A stretch of DNA of 64,000 bases from Methylobacillus gramineus (GTDB lineage: Bacteria > Pseudomonadota > Gammaproteobacteria > Burkholderiales > Methylophilaceae), in NCBI RefSeq assembly GCF_020532675.1, contig NZ_JAJAVE010000001.1, positions 1,240,001-1,304,000 of the forward strand, read 5' to 3'. The stretch's first letter is position 1, and every line of letters begins with the position of its first letter. Positions 57,148 to 64,000 of this stretch are shown here, one piece after another. The position numbers and the translations under genes are program-made. Under the pieces are notes generated by a model, which was not told the origin of the DNA, searched no databases, and saw only the letters and a list, made by a program, of their open reading frames with translations.

Positions 57148-60100
57148 TTATTTTCTCGGGTCAAATGAGTAACTCAAACTTATCCAAGCTGCTCTTGGTG
57201 CACCAGGAGCTAGGAAGTTGGTCATGAGCCAGTCGCTGGAGTTATGGTTGTAACCATCGGGTCCAATAGCACCATACACAGAAGGTGAGAATGGATTACG
57301 GCCTAACTGACCAGCACTGAAATACTCTTTGTCCAGTAGATTGTTTACTCGCAATCCTAAAGTCCATTCAGAAGTTATGCGGTAACTAGTTTGCAAATTT
57401 AAAGTCATGTATCCAGGGGTAGTGCCAGGATTGTTGGAGGGCTGTCTTGCTACAGTAATTAGCTGACCGGTGCTGCCATCCTCGACAGTGTCATAAATGA
57501 CTTGCCCGGCCTTATGCTTGTTATTTTCATTGCCACGAACAAAAGCGAAAGAATGCGCGACTGCTGTGATCCCGACTTGCCACTTGGGAGTAACTTGATA
57601 ACTCATAGTCGCGTTGAGGTTGTGCAGTGGTACGCCAGGCATGCGATTGCCGGATTTTACTTGTATTAGGCGGCTATAATTTTGGCCATATACTTGCTCT
57701 ACCGAACTACTATTATCATTGGCAGGCATTGAGAAGCTAGATTGGAAAGTTGCCTCAGTGAGAGCATAGTTCAAGCGTAAACGCCATTTTTCAAACACAG
57801 CTGTCATCCCAGCTTCGAGCCCTTGACGTTGGGTATTTCCAATAGTGTCAAAGAAGTTTCGGTTGCCGGGGTAACCAACCATATAAATGTCATCACGAAG
57901 GTTGGTACGGTACACACCCAAGTTCCATTCCACGTTATCATTAAATTTCCCGCGGAGTCCTAAATCAAAAGTTGTTGCTTTGATTTGTGGCAAATATGGG
58001 TCACCAGACAAGGTGGTTGGCAAAGAGCATGCTCGGTTTTCTGCCAAACTTCTTGGAGCGTATATTACAGAGCCATCAGGGGTTATATCTACCGGCGTAG
58101 GTGTTCTATCAAAGGCACAGCCTAGTTCTATGACAGAAGGTACGCGCGTACCCTGGCTGACATTGCCAAAAATATTCAGGGCCGGCGTAGCTTGCCAAGT
58201 AGCACCTATTGAGGGGTTGAGCGAATAATAGCTGAATTTCTCTTTTTCAGCGGCGTTTAGCAAATTTGCTACATCGGGAGTGGTATAGCCAGTTGTTGGA
58301 TTGTTTGCACAATCGGGCCACGTACCCAGGCAAACATTATAATAATCTGGGAATGCTTCTAATTGCGCTAAATTGGCAACAAAAGACCCATAAGTTCGTG
58401 AGGCAATCTTGTTCTTGCCTTTGGTATCGTTGTAACGTAATGCCCCGGTGATGCTTAAACTTTCAATCGGGCTCCAGGTTTCACTGGCATAAATACTTTT
58501 TGTAACCTGCCTGCCTTTAAAATTACTATTGCTTACTTCCTGACTTGCAAGTGCGTATTGATCACGGATTTCATCGGGGGCTAAATAAGCTTCACGTTCT
58601 GCATCCAGCATGCCCAGCATTTGACCGCTCTTATAATTAGCAAATGGCATGTCCACTGAGGTACCCACCATGAACTTGTGCTTTTCATAATTCCAATTGA
58701 GCTGGATTGAGGCGCCATCTGTGATTTGGTTAATCGTGGTATCGGTAAGAACAGCTGTAGGAGTGCCTTCAACTACACCCGTACCAGTGCCATTATTGTA
58801 TGCAGCACCATCGACAGTAAGCCAGCCGCCATTGGGACCGGGAACTTTAAGGCCGTCATTATTGATGTCACCCTGGCATTGAGCACCATTTACCGCAGCT
58901 CTTGGGTCAATGATCATGACATATTTGGTACCAGTACCTGGACTTCCATCCTCATTGGGCATCCAGTAATAAAATTGGGAAGCTGAAGTAATAACATCGC
59001 TATAACCAATGCCCATTTGGGCATATGTAGATAAGTTGGAGGTAGAAAGATATGAGTACTCAGCTTGACCATTGGAGTAGTCTGTTGCCTCTGGAGGGGT
59101 AAGGTTCGGAGTTTCAGCCTGTGGAATTAGAATCGCAGATTGTTGGAAATTCTTCTCTTGCTTAAAAAATGCTTGTGCGTAAGCGGCGAACTGCGGGGAT
59201 AGTAATTCTGCATTAAAGGCATCTGATGGTAATAGTGCAAGGGCTGCATCAAGGCCTAAATCTCGTACATTTCTTACAAATTGATTGGATGAAGCTGTCC
59301 ACCTGCCATTAGCTGACGCAGGCACGATGTAATAATCAGGCAATCCATATTTATTAGTACTGTTGAATAAGCAGGTGTATTGCTCGCCATCTGCAAGATT
59401 TCTTCTTACAACTTGGTTTTCAAACTCTGTATAAACATCAGCACCACGTTGTTTGCGCTTGCTGTTTCTACGATACACCTGACCTGTGATCGTGAAGTTG
59501 TCATTAACGAAGTAATTACCTGAAAGCTGGAATTGCAGCAGGCGATTATCGGTGGTGTCAGGGGAAGTAAATACTCCATTCCTATCCTGTTTATACATTT
59601 CACTGGGCAACATGCCATTGCCGGTTAAATCGTTCCACGTAACTAATGTGCTCAAATTAAGATCTAATTTGTTGCCGCGATAACTACCTTTGGCGAAGAC
59701 GGAATTTACCTTGCTTGGGGAGTTGTCTCGCCAGCCATCTTCAAGAAAAATATTGGCTGCCGCAAACCCTGCTATGGTGCCGTTGTTCCAGCCGCCTTCG
59801 GCTTGCAGTTGGCGCCTGCCAAATGAACCCGTTAATACTTCTGCATTAAGTTCAGTGTTATTGAAACCATCCTTGGTTTTCATCGACAGTGCACCACCCA
59901 GGGTACCCAGGCCAAAAATGGGATTTGATCCTGGAAACACATCAAAGCTGGCCAAAGCATTCATGGGAATCATGTCCCAGTTCACCACATCACCAAACGG
60001 TTCATTGACGCGGATGCCGTCAAAGAAGACGGAAAGGCCTTGTGGTGTACCGATCTGGGGGCCGGCTGTGAAGCCTCGGTATTGCAGGTCCATCTGAAAG

Positions 60101-60729
60101 GGGTTGCCCTGATAATCATTGACGTTTACCGACTGCAGCTTGGAGTTCATGAGGTCGGTAATGCTTAAGGAGTGAGCCTCCTTGATATCTTTGGCGGTTA
60201 GACTTTGGATGTTACCGGGGATTTGTTCTTTGGTGAGACCAGTCCCACCAAGGGGACCTATTTCATAGAAGCGTTTACTGCGAACCTCAATTGCATCCAC
60301 TTTGAAATCTATGGCAGATTTTTCACCGGGCAGTTTTTCACCTTCAAGTACAGCAGCCCGCCGCAGTTGGTATCGCCCGGTTTCACCTTGCAACACTTCA
60401 AGACCACTCCCCTTCAACAACTCATTAAAGCCTTGCATAACGCCATAGTTACCCCTCAGGCCTGAGGTCTTTTTATGCTGGGTTAAGGCAGAATCAAAGG
60501 ACAGCAGCACACCGGCATTACCGGCATATAACGTCAATGCCTGACTCAAGTCACCTGCTGGGATGCTATACGACGGCACAGGAATGGCTTTGTTTAATGG
60601 TTCTGCTGTTGCAGACATTGGATGAAACACACTCGCCAGTAACACTAGCAACAAGACACCAGCGCTGTGTTGCCTTATGCGTGAATGTTGCGTTTTACTT
60701 ACATCAACAGATGAAGCATTCCCAGCCAT
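57148..60729 (-). CDS. Large TonB-dependent receptor with N-terminal signalling (STN) domain
   Basis: FecA-type transducer of 1193 residues, unusually long for the class. After the signal sequence comes an STN domain (about 45-120: 'YSIPAGDLSQALTLYAGNAGVLLSFDSALTQHKKTSGLRG'), the plug ('GNIQSLTAKDIKEAHSLSITDLMNSKLQSVNVNDYQGNPFQMDLQYRGFTAGPQIGTPQG') and a large barrel with long extracellular loops. One loop holds GDINNDGLKV, an EF-hand/dockerin-like calcium-binding pattern near residue 619. GGGAGAAAGAGTC precedes the ATG. The FecI/FecR pair lies directly upstream, so its expression is probably controlled by ligand binding. The ligand is unknown. Confidence 0.92.
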   Translation of the reverse strand: MAGNASSVDVSKTQHSRIRQHSAGVLLLVLLASVFHPMSATAEPLNKAIPVPSYSIPAGDLSQALTLYAGNAGVLLSFDSALTQHKKTSGLRGNYGVMQGFNELLKGSGLEVLQGETGRYQLRRAAVLEGEKLPGEKSAIDFKVDAIEVRSKRFYEIGPLGGTGLTKEQIPGNIQSLTAKDIKEAHSLSITDLMNSKLQSVNVNDYQGNPFQMDLQYRGFTAGPQIGTPQGLSVFFDGIRVNEPFGDVVNWDMIPMNALASFDVFPGSNPIFGLGTLGGALSMKTKDGFNNTELNAEVLTGSFGRRQLQAEGGWNNGTIAGFAAANIFLEDGWRDNSPSKVNSVFAKGSYRGNKLDLNLSTLVTWNDLTGNGMLPSEMYKQDRNGVFTSPDTTDNRLLQFQLSGNYFVNDNFTITGQVYRRNSKRKQRGADVYTEFENQVVRRNLADGEQYTCLFNSTNKYGLPDYYIVPASANGRWTASSNQFVRNVRDLGLDAALALLPSDAFNAELLSPQFAAYAQAFFKQEKNFQQSAILIPQAETPNLTPPEATDYSNGQAEYSYLSTSNLSTYAQMGIGYSDVITSASQFYYWMPNEDGSPGTGTKYVMIIDPRAAVNGAQCQGDINNDGLKVPGPNGGWLTVDGAAYNNGTGTGVVEGTPTAVLTDTTINQITDGASIQLNWNYEKHKFMVGTSVDMPFANYKSGQMLGMLDAEREAYLAPDEIRDQYALASQEVSNSNFKGRQVTKSIYASETWSPIESLSITGALRYNDTKGKNKIASRTYGSFVANLAQLEAFPDYYNVCLGTWPDCANNPTTGYTTPDVANLLNAAEKEKFSYYSLNPSIGATWQATPALNIFGNVSQGTRVPSVIELGCAFDRTPTPVDITPDGSVIYAPRSLAENRACSLPTTLSGDPYLPQIKATTFDLGLRGKFNDNVEWNLGVYRTNLRDDIYMVGYPGNRNFFDTIGNTQRQGLEAGMTAVFEKWRLRLNYALTEATFQSSFSMPANDNSSSVEQVYGQNYSRLIQVKSGNRMPGVPLHNLNATMSYQVTPKWQVGITAVAHSFAFVRGNENNKHKAGQVIYDTVEDGSTGQLITVARQPSNNPGTTPGYMTLNLQTSYRITSEWTLGLRVNNLLDKEYFSAGQLGRNPFSPSVYGAIGPDGYNHNSSDWLMTNFLAPGAPRAAWISLSYSFDPRK

Positions 60730-60837
60730 GACTCTTTCTCCCTCAATTTTTAAGTCTTATGCTGGATACGCCAACTGAGGTGACTAAAAGGTATAAAAAA
60801 GATTGAATATTTTTTGAATGGCTAGGGAAAACGCTGA

Positions 60838-61779
60838 CTATGCGGGTTTCAGGGTGACCCAATAACGAGTGAAGAATTCCATACGCAGATGATAAGTGTC
60901 TTGCAGACTTGCCAGGATGGCATTGAGATCATCAAGCGGGAAAGCGCCTGATACCGGCATTGAGGCGATGGCTGAGTCACAGCGCAAGACACCATTGTGG
61001 TAGCGCCCCAGCTCTTCAAGGAAGGTACTCAGGGGCATGTCGTTGACACTCAGGATGCCCTTCACCCAGAGATCCGCCCCTGGCAATAATGGGGTGACCT
61101 CGTTGACAATCCCATCATCAAAACGGGCAGACTGCCCAGCCTCAATAAAAGATTCATGTGCAGTATTGTGGGCGGGGTTGACCCTGATAGCATGCTCAAA
61201 CACATTCACTGAAATGTGAGTGCCATGATCACGAACACTGAACCTTGTGCCTAGCGCTGTCACCATGCCATGACGCGTTTGCACCTGGAACGGCACCAAG
61301 ACTCCTGATGGATGCCCAGTTTCCACCATGATTTCCCCCTTGATCAGCACCACCACGCGATGACCCGCGTCATACACCGTATCAATCGCGGTGCCAGTAT
61401 TGAGCACAATCACGGTGTCATCGGGCAAGGTCCAAGTGCCCCGCTCGCCCTTGCCGGTGGAGTAATCAGCCAACATGGCCTGCCATGGGCGTTCACGATA
61501 CACCAACGCGCCACTGCCACCCAACACAAACACAAGGCCAATAGATTTGAGCACCTGGCGTCGCCCCAATTGCCGACCACGCGGCAACAGCACGGCATGT
61601 CCAATGGAAGGATCCAGTCCGTCAAATGGGCCGCTGACTTGCTGGATTGACGCCCAGGATTCACGGTGGTGACTGGAAAGAGCCAACCAGCGTTCAAACT
61701 CCATCCTGTCCTGAGCCGTCACGTCCGTATCGTGCAAACGGACATACCACTCAGTGGCTGCTTGCAACACCTTAGGCAT
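60838..61779 (-). CDS. FecR family anti-sigma/regulator protein
   Basis: FecR-type inner-membrane regulator, 313 residues. The N-terminal cytoplasmic DUF4880-like domain ('ATEWYVRLHDTDVTAQDRMEFERWLALSSHHRESWASI') binds the sigma factor. One membrane helix follows (VLKSIGLVFVLGGSGALVY). The periplasmic FecR domain ('GTWTLPDDTVIVLNTGTAIDTVY', 'MVTALGTRFSVRDHG') would contact the STN domain of the receptor. It begins 21 nt after the fecI stop. Confidence 0.93.
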   Translation of the reverse strand: MPKVLQAATEWYVRLHDTDVTAQDRMEFERWLALSSHHRESWASIQQVSGPFDGLDPSIGHAVLLPRGRQLGRRQVLKSIGLVFVLGGSGALVYRERPWQAMLADYSTGKGERGTWTLPDDTVIVLNTGTAIDTVYDAGHRVVVLIKGEIMVETGHPSGVLVPFQVQTRHGMVTALGTRFSVRDHGTHISVNVFEHAIRVNPAHNTAHESFIEAGQSARFDDGIVNEVTPLLPGADLWVKGILSVNDMPLSTFLEELGRYHNGVLRCDSAIASMPVSGAFPLDDLNAILASLQDTYHLRMEFFTRYWVTLKPA

Positions 61780-61800
61780 GACGAGAAGTATCCAGTGACA

Positions 61801-62313
61801 TTATTTCAATTGAGCGCAGTGCAACAAAGCCCGAGCGATATATTTCTTGATTGAAATCACGCTCATACCCAAATCTGCGGCGATTTCAGGATAGGTCATT
61901 CCGTTGAGCTTATGCATTAAAAACGCTTTGCGCACCTTGATGGGAAGACCATCCAGCATACGGTCGATCGCCACTAGCTTTTCCAGATTCAACAGATATT
62001 CTTCCGGGGAAGGCACCGCCACCTCCAAACCGCTCCCCAAACTCACCATGGCATTCAGGTAAGCCTGCTCTATGTCACGCCTGCGGAGGAAGTTCACCAT
62101 AATGCCGTGCGCAATGCGAGTCAGGTACGCTCGCGGTTCAACAATCTCTTGAGCGTTACCCTGCACAAGCAGGCGGATGAAGGTGTCATGGGTCAAGTCT
62201 GCCGCATCCACACTTGATCCGGTTTTCTTGGATAGCCAAGCATGCAACCACGGCCGATGCCGCTGGTAAAACTCCTGAATTAACCCTTGCTGCAATAATT
62301 GGCTGGAAGACAT
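61801..62313 (-). CDS. FecI-type ECF sigma factor
   Basis: RNA polymerase sigma factor of the iron-starvation ECF class, 170 residues. Region 2 has 'VDAADLTHDTFIRLLVQGNAQEIVEPRAYLTRIAHGIMVNFLRRRDIEQAYL'; region 4 has 'DGLPIKVRKAFLMHKLNGMTYPEIAADLGMSVISIKKYIARALLHC', a clear helix-turn-helix. It probably transcribes the adjacent receptor gene when FecR releases it. Upstream lie 208 nt with a perfect inverted repeat and no gene I can support. Confidence 0.94.
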   Translation of the reverse strand: MSSSQLLQQGLIQEFYQRHRPWLHAWLSKKTGSSVDAADLTHDTFIRLLVQGNAQEIVEPRAYLTRIAHGIMVNFLRRRDIEQAYLNAMVSLGSGLEVAVPSPEEYLLNLEKLVAIDRMLDGLPIKVRKAFLMHKLNGMTYPEIAADLGMSVISIKKYIARALLHCAQLK

Positions 62314-62430
62314 GGCACTAACCCGGTCAGATTTATATTACAACCAGTGCAATTACCATACCTGATAGCATGGGCATCTTAAGCAACTGTTATTTATACA
62401 ATTTCCGGTTAACTCATTATTCAGCAACCA

Positions 62431-62460
62431 CCACCATTGGCTGTATGCAGCCAATGGTGG
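62431..62460. repeat. 13-bp perfect inverted repeat upstream of fecI
   Basis: CCACCATTGGCTG and its reverse complement around a 4-nt loop. No T-run follows on either strand. It may be an operator, a processing hairpin or a rho-dependent end between the second receptor unit and fecI. Confidence 0.65.
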
Positions 62461-62521
62461 CTATATATAACCACCCAGATTTAGAAAGAGAGGTTGCCCA
62501 AGATAAGCTGAATGCCATTGA

Positions 62522-62677
62522 TCAGACCCAATAAAAGCCAAAGAGCAACAAACCACATTCAAAAATCAGCAGCAAAGCAAACAAACGGGGAATGACGATC
62601 AGCATCCAGTTTTCGTAATGCCTTAGATACCGGTACCAACGCCTGAAAAAATTATATTTTCTAAAAGAAGCAGGCAT
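62522..62677 (-). CDS. Small one-helix membrane protein downstream of a TonB receptor (copy 2)
   Basis: An unannotated ORF of 51 codons whose ATG is 13 bases past the stop of the second receptor. The N-terminus is strongly basic (RKYNFFRRWYRYLRHY). 'ENWMLIVIPRLFALLLIFECG' forms the membrane helix, and it ends FGFYWV. Positive charges outside the helix predict an N-in topology. It resembles the small ORF near 57 kb in amino acids but not in nucleotides, which argues for real coding. The ribosome site is weak; coupling to the receptor gene is likely. Confidence 0.65.
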   Translation of the reverse strand: MPASFRKYNFFRRWYRYLRHYENWMLIVIPRLFALLLIFECGLLLFGFYWV

Positions 62678-62689
62678 GGTGATATTTAT

Positions 62690-64000
62690 TTATCGATCCG
62701 GCCTGAACTCATAACGCAAGGTGAACCAGGCCGCGCGCGGCGCTCCCGGTGCCAGGTAGCTGGTATCCAGCCAGTCGAAGGAATTGTGGTTGTAACCATC
62801 TGGACCTATGGAGCCGCGTATTGAAGGTGAGAATGGATTAACACCCAGCCGACCGGCGGTGAAATACTCTTTGTCCAGCAGATTGTTGACGATCAGGCTG
62901 GCCGACCAGGAGGGGTTAAACTGATACTTGGTATGGAAATTCAGGCTGGCATAACCCGATACCTTGCCAGGGTTGTTAGAGGAGCGACGTGCCTCGGTCA
63001 CGCTTTCGAGCTGATTGGTCACCGGATTGACGGCCTCGAAGGTGACGTATTTGGTGACGCCGGGCCGGTGTTCATTATTCTCATTGCCGCGCAGGAAGCT
63101 ATCCGAGTGGACAACTGCGCTCAAACCTACCGTCCACTTATCGTTCATTTCATAGCTGAAGCTGGCATTGACGTTATGCAGTGGCACACCAGGCATGCGG
63201 CTGCCCGGTTTCACTGTAATGGAACGCGGTGGCCTTTCACCTGCCTCGGTTACCCCAAGAAAGAGATTCTCCTCAGCACTACTGTTATGGTCGCTGGCCA
63301 TGCTGAACGTATCTTGGAACGTTGCTTCCGTCAGCGAGTAATTGAGGTGGAAAGTGGCTTTCCCCCATTTCCCGGCCAGGCCTGCCTCTATGCCTTGTCG
63401 CCTAGTTTTACCAATCGTATCGAAAAAACTGCGATTACCAGGTAAGGTCACCATATAAATATCATCCTTGAGGTCTGTGCGATAAACACCCAGGTTCCAG
63501 ACCATGTTTTGGCCCCAGTTGCCACGCATGCCAAAGTCATATGTTGTGGCTTTTATCTGAGGCAGGTAAGGATCTCCTGACAGGGTGGTGGGCATGGAGC
63601 AAGAACGGTTCTGGGCAACGCTCCTGTACAAATAGGTTGGGTCACGCAAACCATCCCCATCCTGGTCGACGAGGTTGCCTACATAAGTAGGCGTTTTGTC
63701 AAGGGCGCACCCAAGCTCAATCACGCTAGGGGTACGGGTTCCTTGCGACAGGTTGCCAAAAATATTGATATCTTTTGTTGCTTGCCATGCCGCCCCCAGG
63801 GAGGGATTAAGTGAGTAATAATTGAACTTCTCTGTCTCAGCTGGATTGAGTAGCCTGGATACATCAGGAATCTTGTATCCAGTCTCGCAAGGGTCACCTG
63901 GGCGGCAAGTATTGAAATCATCGGGATCTGAGACATACTGATGCAGGTTCAGGACAACAGAGCCGTATTCCCTTGCAGCCAATCTATTTTTTACTGAAGT
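62690..64000 (-). CDS. Large TonB-dependent receptor, second copy (3' part only)
   Basis: The last ~437 codons of a TonB-dependent receptor; the reading frame stays open to the window edge. Its barrel strands match the copy near 57-60.7 kb closely: 'SGDPYLPQIKATT', 'WNLGVYRTDLKDDIYMV', 'SRMPGVPLHNVNASFSYEM', 'GPDGYNHNS', 'APGAPRAAW'. It contains an extra loop with DQDGDGLRD (63641-63667), an EF-hand-like D-x-D-x-D-G-x-x-D pattern absent at that place in the other copy. The signalling or plug domains are outside the window. It lies 5' of its own small membrane protein and of fecI-fecR. Confidence 0.92.
   Translation of the reverse strand, partial: TSVKNRLAAREYGSVVLNLHQYVSDPDDFNTCRPGDPCETGYKIPDVSRLLNPAETEKFNYYSLNPSLGAAWQATKDINIFGNLSQGTRTPSVIELGCALDKTPTYVGNLVDQDGDGLRDPTYLYRSVAQNRSCSMPTTLSGDPYLPQIKATTYDFGMRGNWGQNMVWNLGVYRTDLKDDIYMVTLPGNRSFFDTIGKTRRQGIEAGLAGKWGKATFHLNYSLTEATFQDTFSMASDHNSSAEENLFLGVTEAGERPPRSITVKPGSRMPGVPLHNVNASFSYEMNDKWTVGLSAVVHSDSFLRGNENNEHRPGVTKYVTFEAVNPVTNQLESVTEARRSSNNPGKVSGYASLNFHTKYQFNPSWSASLIVNNLLDKEYFTAGRLGVNPFSPSIRGSIGPDGYNHNSFDWLDTSYLAPGAPRAAWFTLRYEFRPDR

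Noticed and set aside
62417-62518. 33-codon minus-strand ORF below the copy-2 small protein
   Set aside because: Overlaps a strong inverted repeat, no similarity to anything else and no ribosome site.

Overview
The window looks like a piece of chromosome from a methylotrophic betaproteobacterium, most likely a member of the Methylophilaceae. The main reason is a gene for a lanthanide-type PQQ methanol dehydrogenase (xoxF). The housekeeping set (dapD/dapE, sucCD, purL, nadE-glnB, scpAB, a yci cluster) fits Gram-negative Proteobacteria. The family assignment is inferred from gene content, not from a marker phylogeny. I saw no rRNA, tRNA, CRISPR array, transposase or prophage gene.

Layout. 1-5.2 kb (minus): a tightly overlapped set of 3'-5' exonuclease, rlmD, a peptide-type ABC binding protein, a YkuD-fold enzyme without signal peptide and two permeases (the last cut by the window edge). 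5.2-9.2 kb (minus): ydbL/ynbE/ydbH, cysM, dsbB. 9.3-20 kb (plus): xseA, a TfoX-like protein, kup, an M48 lipoprotein, dapD, an MHYT-GGDEF-EAL protein, yffB-like, dapE, prmB and a DUF202 protein. 20-25.2 kb (minus): rluB, scpB, scpA, an SMR pump, an M50 protease, yciO-like, yciV-like. 25.3-31.3 kb (plus): yciB, yciI, bolA-like, a parvulin, an M61 peptidase, a cytochrome c-FTR1 iron permease. 31.4-37.2 kb (minus): VOC protein, DUF486, glnB, nadE, an exported ankyrin protein, sucD, sucC. Then serB and a periplasmic cyclophilin (plus).

38.9-43 kb is the methylotrophy locus: xoxF (minus) and a divergent sigma-54 enhancer-binding activator. The intergenic region has a near-consensus -24/-12 promoter pointing at xoxF and, upstream of it, a 9-bp inverted repeat suited to be the activator's binding site. 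43-52.9 kb is an accessory redox and metal region: a DUF455 ferritin-like protein, a Fur-box-controlled siderophore receptor, a beta-propeller protein, an MFS pump, and a five-gene set of ankyrin protein, cytochrome c, FccB-like flavoprotein, sorbosone/glucose dehydrogenase-like propeller and an unknown exported protein. purL follows.

57-64 kb (minus) holds two related, very large TonB-dependent receptors on either side of a fecI-fecR pair. Just downstream of each receptor lies an unannotated ORF of about 50 codons for a one-helix membrane protein. The two small proteins resemble each other (shared RW...E.W...P.LF.LLL.FE.G pattern) although their DNA does not. This receptor-plus-small-protein arrangement is the best candidate for an undescribed system. 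Together with xoxF and the EF-hand-like loops in the receptors it suggests, as inference only, uptake of a metal such as a lanthanide or of its chelator.
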